From positions 372,001 to 436,000 of the forward strand of contig NZ_SPQZ01000004.1 of the NCBI RefSeq assembly GCF_004570845.1: a stretch of DNA of 64,000 bases, written 5' to 3'. Origin of the DNA: Orlajensenia leifsoniae (GTDB lineage: Bacteria > Actinomycetota > Actinomycetes > Actinomycetales > Microbacteriaceae). How positions within the stretch are numbered: position 1 is the stretch's first letter; each line of letters begins with the position of its first letter. Below, in pieces: positions 1 to 8,649 of this stretch. Under the pieces are notes generated by a model that worked only from the letters and a program-made list of their open reading frames with translations, was not told the origin of the DNA and made no database searches. Position numbers and translations under genes: made by a program.

Positions 1-882
1 CTGTCGACCCACGACCCGGCGCTCGCCCACGACGGCGACACCTGGTTCGTCTACTCCACGGGCAACCAGTCGGTGGCCGACGGCAACATCCAGGTGCGCA
101 CCTCTGCCGACGGCACCAGCTGGCAGTACGCCGGCGAGGTGTGGGAGGAGAAGCCCGACTGGGTAACGGATGCCGTTCCCGGGGTGTCGAACCTCTGGGC
201 GCCCGAGCTCATCGAGCACGACGGCACCTGGTACCTGTACTACTCGGCGTCGACCTTCGGCACGAACGCGTCGGTCATCGGGCTCGCCACCAACAGCACG
301 CTCGATCCTGATGATCCCGACTACGACTGGGTCGACCGGGGCGCCGTCGTCACGTCGACCACGCGCGACGACTTCAACGCCATCGACCCCGGAATCGTCG
401 AGGACTCCGACGGCACGCCGTGGATGGCCTTCGGATCGTTCTGGAGCGGCATCCGCATGGTCGAGCTGGCGTGGCCAGACGGCCTGCGAGCCGACGACGC
501 CGATCCGCTGCGGCTCGCCGACCGGCAGAGTCCGCCGAACGCGATCGAAGCGCCGTACATAGTGGAGCACGAGGGCGACTACTTCCTCTTCGTGTCGCGG
601 GACTCCTGCTGCCAGGGCGTGAAGAGCACGTACAACGTGGTCGTCGGTCGTGCCGACGAACCCACAGGACCGTACGTCGACCGTGACGGGACCCCGCTCC
701 TGCAGGACGGCGGAACATTGGTGATCGCCACCGACGGCGAGCGCATCGGGCCCGGCGGCCAGTCCGTGGCGGACGGCATGATGGCGCTGCACTTCTACAA
801 CGGCGACGCCGGCGGCGCCTTCGAACTGGCGCTGCTGCCGCTGCGGTGGGACGCCGACGGCTGGCCGTCCGTGCAGTGGTGA
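1..882 (+). CDS. Arabinan endo-1,5-alpha-L-arabinosidase, GH43 (5' truncated by window edge)
   Basis: Predicted glycoside hydrolase cutting alpha-1,5-linked arabinan of plant pectin. The frame is open at the left edge, so the N-terminus and any secretion signal are missing; 293 codons remain. GH43 five-bladed propeller landmarks appear in order: HDP at visible residues 4-6 (catalytic base Asp5), WAPEL at 66-70, DPGI at 129-132 (pKa-tuning Asp129) and EAPYI at 183-187 (general acid Glu183). The internal CCQG motif is typical of the endo-arabinanase branch rather than of beta-xylosidases. The next gene is another carbohydrate-active enzyme, but 70 bp separate them and no operon is proven. The family is secure; the exact bond cleaved is inferred. 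Confidence 0.88.
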   Translation: MSTHDPALAHDGDTWFVYSTGNQSVADGNIQVRTSADGTSWQYAGEVWEEKPDWVTDAVPGVSNLWAPELIEHDGTWYLYYSASTFGTNASVIGLATNSTLDPDDPDYDWVDRGAVVTSTTRDDFNAIDPGIVEDSDGTPWMAFGSFWSGIRMVELAWPDGLRADDADPLRLADRQSPPNAIEAPYIVEHEGDYFLFVSRDSCCQGVKSTYNVVVGRADEPTGPYVDRDGTPLLQDGGTLVIATDGERIGPGGQSVADGMMALHFYNGDAGGAFELALLPLRWDADGWPSVQW

Positions 883-952
883 CGGCCAGACCCGCTGCCC
901 GCACCACCCGGACGTGCACGCCGCCGGTACCGGGGCGCGAGAGGATTGACGC

Positions 953-2209
953 ATGACTCAGCTGGATGTCGGAACGAACTGGGCGGGCAACCTCGCCTAC
1001 GGAGCACGACAGGTGATGACGCCGCACACCTACGGCGAGCTCGCGGGGCTGCTGCGCTCCGAGACCCACGTGCGCATGCTCGGCACCCGGCACTCCTTCA
1101 ACGGGATCGCCGACACGACGGGGGTGCTCATCTCGCTCGCGGCGTTGCATCCCGTGCTCGAGATCGACTCCGCCGCGCGCACGGTGCGGGTGTCGGGCGG
1201 GCTGCGCTACGGCGACCTCGCCATAGCGCTCGAGAAGGAGGGCTGGGCGCTCGCCAACCTCGCCTCGCTGCCGCACATCTCGGTGGCGGGCTCCGTCGCC
1301 ACGGGCACCCACGGGTCGGGCGACGGCGTGCGCTCCCTGGCCGGCTCCGTCACCGGCGTCGAGCTCATGACGGCCAGCGGCGACGTGCGCACCTACACGC
1401 GCGGCGACGCGGACTTCGACGGCGTGGTCGTCGGCCTCGGCGCCCTCGGGGCCGTCACGACCCTCACCCTCGACATCGAGCCGAGCTACGCGGTGGCCCA
1501 GACCGTCTACGAGAAGCTCGAGTGGGACGACGTGCTCGCCGACCTCTCGGCCGTCACCTCGCTCGGCTACAGCACGAGCATGTTCACGACCTGGCGGGAC
1601 CCCGACGTCATCGACCAGCTCTGGGTGAAGCGACGGGTGGCGACGGATGCCGCCGACCCGGCCGCTCTCGCCCTGACGCCGGCCGACGGGCCGCGGCATC
1701 CGCTGCCCGGAGTCTCGCCCGAGAACTGCACCGACCAGCTCGGTGCGCCCGGAGCGTGGCTCGACAGGCTGCCGCACTTCAAGCTCGGGTTCACGCCGTC
1801 GAACGGTGCCGAACTCCAGTCGGAGTACTTGGTGCCCCGGGCTCACGCGGCCGAGGCCCTGGAGGCCGTGAGGCTGCTCGCCCCGCGCATCGCGCCGCTG
1901 CTGCAGGTGTGCGAGGTGCGCACCGTCGCGGCCGACGAGCTGTGGCTGAGCCCGGCGTTCGGCACCGACGTGATCGGAATCCACTTCACCTGGCTGCCCG
2001 ACCAGCAGGCGGTCGAGGCGTTCCTGCCACTGCTCGAGGCCGCACTGGCACCCTTCGCGGCCAGGCCGCACTGGGGCAAGCTCTTCACCCTGCCGGGCGC
2101 CGAGGTCGCGGCCCTGTATCCGCGCTTCGCCGACTTCGCCGTCCTGCGCCATCGCCTCGACCCGCGCGGTGTGTTCCGCAACCCCTTCACGGAGTCGTTG
2201 GGACTGTAA
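953..2209 (+). CDS. FAD-linked alditol oxidase
   Basis: Oxidises the terminal hydroxyl of sugar alcohols (xylitol, sorbitol) with O2, giving the aldose and H2O2 (EC 1.1.3.41 type). At 418 aa it matches the length of the Streptomyces coelicolor enzyme AldO. The N-terminal FAD_binding_4 domain carries GTRHSFN, whose His47 fits the covalent flavin attachment site. The C-terminal ALO domain has Glu321, Arg323, His344 (HFTW) and Lys376 (HWGKLF), each one residue on from the AldO active-site set 320/322/343/375. The ATG follows a GAGAGG ribosome site; an ATG at 946 opens only a shadow frame. It is probably cytosolic because no signal peptide is seen. D-arabinono-lactone oxidases share the fold but differ at these residues. 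Confidence 0.9.
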   Translation: MTQLDVGTNWAGNLAYGARQVMTPHTYGELAGLLRSETHVRMLGTRHSFNGIADTTGVLISLAALHPVLEIDSAARTVRVSGGLRYGDLAIALEKEGWALANLASLPHISVAGSVATGTHGSGDGVRSLAGSVTGVELMTASGDVRTYTRGDADFDGVVVGLGALGAVTTLTLDIEPSYAVAQTVYEKLEWDDVLADLSAVTSLGYSTSMFTTWRDPDVIDQLWVKRRVATDAADPAALALTPADGPRHPLPGVSPENCTDQLGAPGAWLDRLPHFKLGFTPSNGAELQSEYLVPRAHAAEALEAVRLLAPRIAPLLQVCEVRTVAADELWLSPAFGTDVIGIHFTWLPDQQAVEAFLPLLEAALAPFAARPHWGKLFTLPGAEVAALYPRFADFAVLRHRLDPRGVFRNPFTESLGL

Positions 2210-2212
2210 CGC

Positions 2213-2257
2213 GCGGGGGCGCTTCGGGCGGTGGCTTCGCTCGGCCCTCTGCGAGCG
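2213..2257 (+). repeat. Dispersed intergenic repeat, module A
   Basis: About 41 bp starting GCGGGGGCGCTTCGGGCGGT. It reappears reverse-complemented at 17885-17925 and in shorter form at 17931-17965, each time just after a stop codon. It is GC-rich and partly self-complementary, like a REP-type element. Confidence 0.7.
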
Positions 2258-2270
2258 CCGCGCGTGTACC

Positions 2271-2309
2271 CGCTCGCTGAGGCCCGGGCGAAGTCCGCGG
2301 TCGAAGCGC
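2271..2309 (+). repeat. Dispersed intergenic repeat, module B
   Basis: Core CGCTGAGGCCCGGGCGAAGT followed by CCGCGGTCGAAGCGC. It recurs reverse-complemented at 17993-18029 and directly at 37961-38000 with a few substitutions. All three copies are intergenic. Confidence 0.75.
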
Positions 2310-2353
2310 ACCGCGGCCGGACCAGAAGAGGGCGAAGCGACCGGCGCTCACGA

Positions 2354-2359
2354 TAGCGT
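2354..2359 (+). promoter_or_regulatory. -10 element TAGCGT, leaderless start
   Basis: TAGCGT ends six bases before the ATG at 2366 and no ribosome site intervenes, so transcription probably begins at the start codon. The -35 region is poor. Confidence 0.5.
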
Positions 2360-2365
2360 CGAGTC

Positions 2366-3646
2366 ATGAGAATCCTTCTGATCGGAGCCGGCGGAGTCGG
2401 CGGCGCGATCACCAAGATCGCCGCCCGCCGCTCGTTCTACGAACTCATCGTCGTGAGCGACTACGACCTGGGGCGCGCCGAGAGCGCCATCGCGTGGATC
2501 ACCGACCGTCATGGAGCCGACGTGGCCGCCCGGTTCACGGCCGCGCAGATCGATGCTTCCGACCCTGAAGCCGTGGCATCCGTCGCCCGAGAGCACTCCG
2601 TGACGCACGTCATGAACGCCGTCGAGCCCAAGTTCGTGCAGTCGATCTTCGCCGGAGCGCTCGCTGCGGGCGCCGACTACCTCGACATGGCGATGAGCCT
2701 CTCCGAGCCGCACGGCACCGATCCGCACAACCTCACCGGAGTGAAGCTCGGTGACGACCAGTTCGCGCAGGCCGGCGACTGGGAGGCGTCGGGTCGCCTC
2801 GCCCTCGTGGGCATGGGCGTCGAGCCCGGCCTGTCCGACGTGTTCGCCCGCTACGCCAGCGACCACCTGTTCAGCGAGATCGACGAGCTCGGCACCCGCG
2901 ACGGCGCCAACCTCGTGGTGCGCGACTCGGACGGCACCGAGATCTTCGCCCCGTCGTTCTCCATCTGGACCACGATCGAGGAGTGCCTGAACCCGCCGGT
3001 GATCTGGGAGAAGGATGCCGGATGGTTCACCACGGCGCCGTTCTCGGAGCCCGAGGTGTTCGACTTCCCGGGCGGGATCGGCCCGGTCGAGTGCGTCAAT
3101 GTGGAGCACGAGGAGGTGCTCCTCATGCCGCGCTGGCTCGACGCGAAGCGCGTCACCTTCAAGTACGGGCTCGGCGCCGAGTTCATCAACGTGCTCCAGA
3201 CCCTGCACCTCCTCGGTCTGGACTCCACCACCCCGGTGCGGGTGCGGAGCGCCAACGGCCCCGTGGAGGTCGCCGCGCGGGACGTCGTCGCCGCGTCCCT
3301 GCCCGACCCCGCGACCATCGGCCCGCTCATGACGGGCAAGACCTGCGCCGGAGTCTGGGTCACCGGCACGGGAATCGACGGCACCCCGCGTGAGGTGTAC
3401 CTGTACCACGTGGCCGACAACGAGTGGACGATGAAGGAGTACGACAGCCAGTGCGTCGTCTGGCAGACGGCCCTCAACCCGGTGATCGCCCTCGAACTGC
3501 TGGCATCCGGAGCCTGGTCGGGAGTCGGCGTGCTCGGACCCGAGGCCTTCGACGCCGAGCCCTTCCTCGCCCTCATGGCCGCGTCCGAGAGCGACGGCGG
3601 CTACGGCCAACCCTGGGGCCTCGACGACAGGCTCGCCGCAGCATGA
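2366..3646 (+). CDS. Saccharopine dehydrogenase-family NAD(P)-dependent oxidoreductase
   Basis: A 426-aa protein of the saccharopine/carboxynorspermidine dehydrogenase superfamily. The N-terminal Rossmann fold has GAGGVGG at residues 7-13, and the longer C-terminal catalytic domain follows. These enzymes form or cleave a secondary amine between an amino acid and a keto acid or aldehyde. The substrate cannot be read here. It is first in an operon with a GNAT acyltransferase (20-bp gap) and an N-acylamino-acid racemase homologue (4-bp overlap), which points to amino-acid conversion rather than classical lysine synthesis. Lysine 6-dehydrogenase or an opine-type dehydrogenase are possible alternatives. 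A -10 element six bases upstream suggests a leaderless transcript. Confidence 0.8.
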   Translation: MRILLIGAGGVGGAITKIAARRSFYELIVVSDYDLGRAESAIAWITDRHGADVAARFTAAQIDASDPEAVASVAREHSVTHVMNAVEPKFVQSIFAGALAAGADYLDMAMSLSEPHGTDPHNLTGVKLGDDQFAQAGDWEASGRLALVGMGVEPGLSDVFARYASDHLFSEIDELGTRDGANLVVRDSDGTEIFAPSFSIWTTIEECLNPPVIWEKDAGWFTTAPFSEPEVFDFPGGIGPVECVNVEHEEVLLMPRWLDAKRVTFKYGLGAEFINVLQTLHLLGLDSTTPVRVRSANGPVEVAARDVVAASLPDPATIGPLMTGKTCAGVWVTGTGIDGTPREVYLYHVADNEWTMKEYDSQCVVWQTALNPVIALELLASGAWSGVGVLGPEAFDAEPFLALMAASESDGGYGQPWGLDDRLAAA

Positions 3647-3733
3647 TCTGGAAAGCGAGGAACTCATGACCGAGACACCCGCCGAAAGCGATTTCGAGCC
3701 GCCCCGAGCGCCCGAAACTCCTCGCTTTCCAGA
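3647..3733 (+). promoter_or_regulatory. Inverted repeat that can sequester the downstream ribosome site
   Basis: TCTGGAAAGCGAGGA (3647-3661) is perfectly complementary to TCCTCGCTTTCCAGA (3719-3733). The left arm contains the GCGAGG ribosome site of the gene starting at 3666, and the right arm lies 53 bases into that gene. In RNA the hairpin would hide the ribosome site. Confidence 0.5.
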
Positions 3734-4547
3734 CGAACCGGCGCCGAGCGACGTCGTCCGGGCGGCCTACGCCCTCGCGGAGTCTGCGGCGGATGCCGCC
3801 GGCGTGCGGGTGCGCGACGCCGACCCGCGCGACCTCGATGCGGTCGTCGGCCTGTTCGAGCGCACCTGGGGCCAGGGTCGCAGCCCCGACCGCGCCATGC
3901 TTCAGGCCATGGACCACGCGGGGAACACCGTGCTGATCGCCACCGAGTCGGGGCCGGGAGTGACCAGCGCTGCGGTCGGTGCCACCCTGGGATTCCTCGG
4001 CTGGGAGGGCGGGTTGCACCTGCACTCGCACATGAACGCCGTCGCCCCCTGGCGCCGCAGCGGGGGAGTCGGCCACGCCCTCAAGCTGTTCCAGCGTGCA
4101 GTGAGCCTCGACCACGGCGTGACGGAGGTGCGCTGGACCTTCGATCCGCTCATCCGCCGCAACGCCCACGTCAACCTCGTGAAGCTGGGCGCCGAGGTCA
4201 CGGCCTTCCACCCCGACTTCTACGGGCGCCTCGACGACGCCATCACCGGCACCGACCGCAGCGACCGCTTCGAGGTGCGCTGGCGCCTCGACTCGCCCCG
4301 CGTGCTGCGCGCGCTGGCACGCGGGAAGCAGCCGACCTGGACGGGCGAGGACACCTTCGCCCTGGCCGACGACTTCGAGTCGCTGAGGGCGGATGATCCC
4401 GCCTGGGCGGCCGAGCGTCGCACCGCATCGCGGCAGGCGTTCCGCGAGGCGTTCTCCGCCGGCCTCCGTCCTGAGCTCACCTCGGAGAACGACTACATCT
4501 TCACGGCCGACAGCGCCGACCGCGACGACAGCGCAGACCGCTCATGA
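3666..4547 (+). CDS. GNAT-family acyltransferase (COG3375-like)
   Basis: A 293-aa acyl-CoA-dependent N-acyltransferase. A long low-complexity N-terminus (about 45 residues) precedes a GNAT core at roughly 48-170, with RRSGGVGHAL resembling the R/Q-x-x-G-x-G/A CoA loop. Homologues of this COG sit beside N-acylamino-acid racemases in Firmicutes and Actinobacteria, where the partner GNAT succinylates D-amino acids so that the racemase can invert them. The same role is inferred here from the 4-bp overlap with the racemase homologue. The start has a GCGAGG site six bases upstream that is part of a 15-bp inverted repeat, suggesting translational control. No D-amino-acid specificity can be read from sequence. 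Confidence 0.72.
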   Translation: MTETPAESDFEPPRAPETPRFPDEPAPSDVVRAAYALAESAADAAGVRVRDADPRDLDAVVGLFERTWGQGRSPDRAMLQAMDHAGNTVLIATESGPGVTSAAVGATLGFLGWEGGLHLHSHMNAVAPWRRSGGVGHALKLFQRAVSLDHGVTEVRWTFDPLIRRNAHVNLVKLGAEVTAFHPDFYGRLDDAITGTDRSDRFEVRWRLDSPRVLRALARGKQPTWTGEDTFALADDFESLRADDPAWAAERRTASRQAFREAFSAGLRPELTSENDYIFTADSADRDDSADRS

Positions 4548-5665
4548 GGATCGACGCGATCGAGCTGCACCGCGTCGGCATGCCGCTGGTGCGGCCGTTC
4601 GAGACCTCGTTCGGCGTGCAGACCGCACGCGAGGTGCTGTTGATCCGGGTGCGAAGCGATGCCGGAGACGGCTGGGGCGAGTGCGTCGCCGGCAGCGAGC
4701 CGTTCTACAGCTCTGAGTACGTCGACGGTGCCGCTCACGTGATCGAGCACTACCTGGCGCCGACTCTGCTGCATGCGCCCGATGTGACAGCGGCATCCGT
4801 CGCCCGCCAACTCGGCTTCGTGGCCGGGCACCGCATGGCCAAGGCGGCCCTCGAGGCCGCGGTGCTCGACGCCGAGCTGCGCGCGGCCGGGCGCTCCTTC
4901 GGCGAGTACTTCGGCGCGACCGTCGAGTGGGTGGGCTGCGGTGTCTCGGTCGGCATCGCCCCCTCGATCGATGAGCTGCTCGCCGAGGTCTCCGGCTACG
5001 TCGCCGAGGGCTACAAGCGCATCAAGCTCAAGATCAAGCCCGGCTGGGACCTGGAGCCCGTCGCCCGCGTGCGCGAGCTCCTCGGACCCGACGGCCTGCT
5101 GCAGGTCGACGCGAACACCGCATACACGCTGGCGGATGCCGAACACCTGAAGCGCCTCGACCCCTTCGATCTCCTCCTCATCGAGCAGCCGTTCGACGAG
5201 GAGGACATCGCCTCGCACGCAGCCCTGGCGCAGGTCATCGAGACTCCGGTGTGCCTCGACGAGTCGATCCTCAGCGCCGCGATCGCCGTCGACGCGATCG
5301 AGCGCGGGGCGACGTCGATCGTCAACATCAAGGCCGGCAGGGTCGGCGGCTACCTCGAGGCGCTGCGGGTGCACGACATCTGCCGCGAGCTCTCGGTGCC
5401 GGTCTGGTGCGGCGGCATGCTCGAGACGGGCATCGGGCGGGCGGCCAACGTCGCGCTCGCTGCCCTACCCGGCTTCACCCTGCCCGGCGACACCTCCGCC
5501 TCAGCGCGGTACTTCGCCGACGACCTCACCGAGCCCTTCGTGCTCGGAACGGGGGAGCACGCCGGACAGCTGCGGGTTCCGACCGGGCCGGGCACCGGCG
5601 TCGAGGTGGACGAGGCCTTCGTGGCCGACCGGGCTCTGAGCCCGCACCGCACCCTGCGCGGCTGA
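4544..5665 (+). CDS. N-acylamino-acid racemase / o-succinylbenzoate synthase family (enolase superfamily)
   Basis: A 373-aa enolase-superfamily enzyme of the NSAR/OSBS subgroup. The active site is complete: K161-x-K163, metal ligands Asp189 (DANT), Glu214 (IEQPF) and Asp239 (CLDES), and Lys263 (NIKAG). These numbers coincide with the Amycolatopsis N-acylamino-acid racemase. Some members make o-succinylbenzoate for menaquinone (MenC), others racemise N-succinyl amino acids, and some do both. No other men genes are near, while an upstream overlapping GNAT and a dehydrogenase are, so the racemase role is favoured. The start overlaps the previous stop in ATGA, giving translational coupling. A MenC function is not excluded. 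Confidence 0.82.
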   Translation: MRIDAIELHRVGMPLVRPFETSFGVQTAREVLLIRVRSDAGDGWGECVAGSEPFYSSEYVDGAAHVIEHYLAPTLLHAPDVTAASVARQLGFVAGHRMAKAALEAAVLDAELRAAGRSFGEYFGATVEWVGCGVSVGIAPSIDELLAEVSGYVAEGYKRIKLKIKPGWDLEPVARVRELLGPDGLLQVDANTAYTLADAEHLKRLDPFDLLLIEQPFDEEDIASHAALAQVIETPVCLDESILSAAIAVDAIERGATSIVNIKAGRVGGYLEALRVHDICRELSVPVWCGGMLETGIGRAANVALAALPGFTLPGDTSASARYFADDLTEPFVLGTGEHAGQLRVPTGPGTGVEVDEAFVADRALSPHRTLRG

Positions 5666-5721
5666 GACCGTGAGCTCCTGAGGGACCGAGCGACCGAGCG
5701 GCCCGGCGCACCTGGGCGCCC

Positions 5722-6639
5722 TCAGCCGATCAGCGCGAGCGCCTTCCTGCCGATCGCGGTGGCGGATGCCGTGTGCCCGGCATCGCCGTCGAGCGCGAAC
5801 CACACGGAGGAGAGCCCGCACCACGCTGCGAGCCAGCGCGCGAGGCGATCGGGAGCCAGGCCCGCGGCATCCGTCACCACGGCGAACTGACGCTCGAGGC
5901 GCCCCGGCTCGAGTGCGCGCTCGTGCGACGGGTTGCAGAGCAGGTTGCAGTAGTCGAAGGCGCGGTCGCCCACGAGTCCCTTGGGGTCGATGGCCAGCCA
6001 GCCGCGGCCGCCCGCCATCGGGTCGCCGAAGTCGAGCACGTTGCCGTGGTGGATGTCTCCGTGCAGGGCCACGACCTCCTGAGGGCTCGTGTCCTGGCCA
6101 TCGAGCAGCTCCCGGGCGATGGCGGCCGCCCGCCGCACGAATCCCGGATCGCTGCCGGCGACCGTCGGCCGGTTGCCGTCCGCGCGGGTCAGCAGCTCGC
6201 GGAACCACAGCTCGAGCGGCACGAGTTCCGGGGTGTCGTGGCGCTCGCCGACACCGGCGGTGAGCAGGTCGCCGGATGCCGCATGCAGGGCGCCGGCCGC
6301 ATCGCAGAGCACCCGCGTCGCCTCGTCGTCGCATCCGTTCTCCACCCAGTGCACGAGCGAGCGCGTGCCCGTCGCGCGCTCCAGCAGCACGGCGGCATCC
6401 TGGGCCTCCAGCACCCGCGCCGCGCCGTGCCCGTGCCAGGCGGCGAGCACGGCCCCGCCGCGGATCTCCTCGTCGACCCGCGCCACCTTGAGCATCCCGG
6501 GCGTTCCATCGGCCAACAGCACGGGGGTGAGCACGCTCGTCGCCGTCGCGAAGGCGTCGCCGTCGGCTTGCAACCGCCAGCGACGCAGCCATTCCGTCTC
6601 GCCGCCGCGACCGGGGTCGACGGGTCCGAGGTCGCTCAT
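5722..6639 (-). CDS. Aminoglycoside/hydroxyurea-type phosphotransferase
   Basis: A 305-aa protein-kinase-like fold enzyme of the APH(6)/hydroxyurea kinase family. The catalytic loop reads ALHGDIHHGNVLDFG and the metal-binding motif is AIDPKG, followed by GDRAFDY. Family members phosphorylate streptomycin at O-6, but most chromosomal actinobacterial copies have unknown substrates. The start at 6639 is chosen because GGAGGC sits just upstream and the longer frame runs into non-conserved sequence. It stands alone between convergent and divergent neighbours. Resistance should not be assumed. Confidence 0.75.
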   Translation of the reverse strand: MSDLGPVDPGRGGETEWLRRWRLQADGDAFATATSVLTPVLLADGTPGMLKVARVDEEIRGGAVLAAWHGHGAARVLEAQDAAVLLERATGTRSLVHWVENGCDDEATRVLCDAAGALHAASGDLLTAGVGERHDTPELVPLELWFRELLTRADGNRPTVAGSDPGFVRRAAAIARELLDGQDTSPQEVVALHGDIHHGNVLDFGDPMAGGRGWLAIDPKGLVGDRAFDYCNLLCNPSHERALEPGRLERQFAVVTDAAGLAPDRLARWLAAWCGLSSVWFALDGDAGHTASATAIGRKALALIG

Positions 6640-6811
6640 GCCTCCAGTATTCCGCTGTGCGCGGCCTCGAGTACGAGAACAGGCCGGAGGCGCGGATTCA
6701 GCTCGGTCGGGCCTGCTCTCGTGCGCACGGCGCCATCCGGCCTGTTCCGACACAGCCCTGCCGAGCGCCCGGCGCGGCAGAATGGACGTGAGCCACGAGA
6801 GAAGGAACCGC

Positions 6812-7759
6812 ATGCCCCGTGTCATGATCGCCCGCAGCTTCGACGGCCCCGAGGCGTTGGAGTCGGCCGACGAGCCCACCCGAGCACCCGGTGACGGCGA
6901 GGTCACCATCAGCGTGCTCGCGAGCGGTGTCAATCCCGCCGACGCCAAACTGCTGAACGGCGTCTGGGGCCGCAATCCCTCGCGCCTGCCGCTGCATCCG
7001 GGCAGCGAGGTCTCCGGCGTCGTCACGGCCGTGGGTCCGGATGCCGTGGGCCCGGCCGGCCCGATCACCGTCGGCGACGAGGTGATCGGCTACAGGGTCT
7101 CCGGCGGCTACGCCGAGGAGATCACCGTGGCTGCGACGTCAGTGCTCCCGAAGCCGGCGGGCCTCGGCTGGGAGGAGGCCGCCGGCCTGCTGCTGACCGG
7201 CGTGACGGCCTTCCACCTGCTCGAGGCCACGGGTGTCGGCGATGGGGACGTCGTGATCATCCACGGCGGGGCGGGGTCCGTGGGCTTCGCCGCGGTGCAG
7301 CTCGCGAAGCTGCGCGGCGCCAGGGTCATCGCCACGGCCAGTGAGCGCAACCACGGGCTGCTCGAGGCCTTCGGAGCCGAACCCATCGTCTACGGCGACG
7401 GCCTCGTCGACCGGCTGCGCGCACTGCTGCCCGACGGAGCCGACGTCGCACTCGACACCGTCGGCACCGACGAGGCGCTCGACGCCTCGGCCGCCCTCGT
7501 GGCCGACGTCGACCGCATCGCGACGGTCGCCGGCTTCGAGCGCGCCGCCGAGATCGGTGCGAAGCGTCTCGGTGGGGGTGCTGGGGCCGACCCGGGCACC
7601 GAGCTGCGGATGGCCGCTCGTCTCCCGCTCATCGAGCTCGCCGGCCGCGGCGAGCTCACAGTGCGCGTCGCGCGCACCTATCCCCTCGCCGAGGCCGCGG
7701 AGGCTCTCGCGCTCGTGGGGGAGGGCCACCCCGGCGGAAAGGTCATCCTGCTGCCGTGA
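6812..7759 (+). CDS. Zinc-independent MDR NADP-dependent oxidoreductase (quinone oxidoreductase type)
   Basis: A 315-aa medium-chain dehydrogenase/reductase. A GroES-like N-terminal domain (HPGSEVSGVV near 56-65, the quinone-reductase signature region) is followed by a Rossmann domain with HGGAGSVGFAAVQLA. The zinc ligands of alcohol dehydrogenases are absent, which fits NADPH:quinone reductase or enoyl reductase-like activity. The start has a GAGAGAAGGA ribosome site; the longer upstream frame is antisense to the kinase gene. It overlaps the next gene by 4 bp (GTGA), so the two are co-transcribed. The substrate is unknown. Confidence 0.82.
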   Translation: MPRVMIARSFDGPEALESADEPTRAPGDGEVTISVLASGVNPADAKLLNGVWGRNPSRLPLHPGSEVSGVVTAVGPDAVGPAGPITVGDEVIGYRVSGGYAEEITVAATSVLPKPAGLGWEEAAGLLLTGVTAFHLLEATGVGDGDVVIIHGGAGSVGFAAVQLAKLRGARVIATASERNHGLLEAFGAEPIVYGDGLVDRLRALLPDGADVALDTVGTDEALDASAALVADVDRIATVAGFERAAEIGAKRLGGGAGADPGTELRMAARLPLIELAGRGELTVRVARTYPLAEAAEALALVGEGHPGGKVILLP

Positions 7760-8592
7760 CGCCAGACAGCGCGATGCCCGCTCTCGTGACGCCCGCCGCC
7801 GAGGCCGCTCTCGTCGTCCGCCTGCGCGCCGCCGGCTGCGTCTTCGCCGAGGACGAGGCCGCCCTACTCATCGAGGCTGCGCGCACAGCAGAGGAGCTCG
7901 AGCTCATGGCGGGCCGCCGCGTGCACGGGGAGCCGCTCGAGGGCATCGTGGGCTGGGCCGACTTCGCCGGCCTCCGCATCGCGGTCGACCCCGGCGTCTT
8001 CGTTCCCCGGCGGCGATCGGAGGTGCTGGTGAACGAGGCCGTGGCACTCGTGGCGTCGGGTTCGTCGGCAGGTGCCGTGGTCGTCGACCTCTGCTGCGGA
8101 ACGGGCGCCATCGGCACGGCCATCGCCGCCCGAGTGCCGGATGTCGAACTCCTCGCCGCCGACATCGATCCCGTCGAGGTCGCCTGCGCCCGACGCAACA
8201 TCGAGCCCGCCGGGGGAACGGTCTTCCTCGGCGACCTCTACGACGCGCTGCCGGATGCCGCGCGCGGCCGGGTCGACGTCCTCGTCGTCAACGCCCCCTA
8301 CGTTCCGACGGAGTCGATCGCGCTCATGCCGCCCGAGGCCCGCGTGCACGAACCGACGGTCGCACTCGACGGAGGGGCGGACGGCCTCGACATCCAGCGC
8401 AGGGTCGCCGCAGGGGCATCCGCCTGGCTGAGACCGGGCGGCCATCTGCTCATCGAGACCAGCGTTCGGCAGGCGCCGCTCACCGCGGCGATCATCGCCG
8501 ATGCCGGCCTCGTGGCGCGCATCGTGCACGACGACGAGCTCGAGGGCACCGTGGTCATCGGGCGGGCGGGACTCAGCGGGCAGACGGGCTGA
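7756..8592 (+). CDS. PrmC/HemK-related protein N5-glutamine methyltransferase
   Basis: A 278-aa class I SAM-dependent methylase. Motif I is DLCCGTGAIGTAIA and the acidic loop is AADIDPVEVACARRN. The catalytic NPPY of true PrmC is replaced by NAPYVPT, as in a PrmC-related actinobacterial subfamily of unknown substrate. The N-terminal helical domain is short. The GTG start overlaps the stop of the oxidoreductase (GTGA). No prfA lies nearby, so this is probably not the genuine release-factor methylase. Confidence 0.75.
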   Translation: MTPDSAMPALVTPAAEAALVVRLRAAGCVFAEDEAALLIEAARTAEELELMAGRRVHGEPLEGIVGWADFAGLRIAVDPGVFVPRRRSEVLVNEAVALVASGSSAGAVVVDLCCGTGAIGTAIAARVPDVELLAADIDPVEVACARRNIEPAGGTVFLGDLYDALPDAARGRVDVLVVNAPYVPTESIALMPPEARVHEPTVALDGGADGLDIQRRVAAGASAWLRPGGHLLIETSVRQAPLTAAIIADAGLVARIVHDDELEGTVVIGRAGLSGQTG

Positions 8593-8649
8593 GTCGCGGC
8601 ATCCGTCGCGCTGGTGCGATCCGAGGCCGGGAAGCCGGCTGTCGGCGCG

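Noticed and set aside
946-2280. Overlapping plus-strand frame starting seven bases before the alditol oxidase
   Set aside because: Arg/Ala-rich shadow; the covalent-flavin enzyme frame carries all active-site residues.
5722-6639. Streptomycin resistance gene
   Set aside because: Family membership alone does not establish resistance; chromosomal copies commonly have other or unknown substrates.
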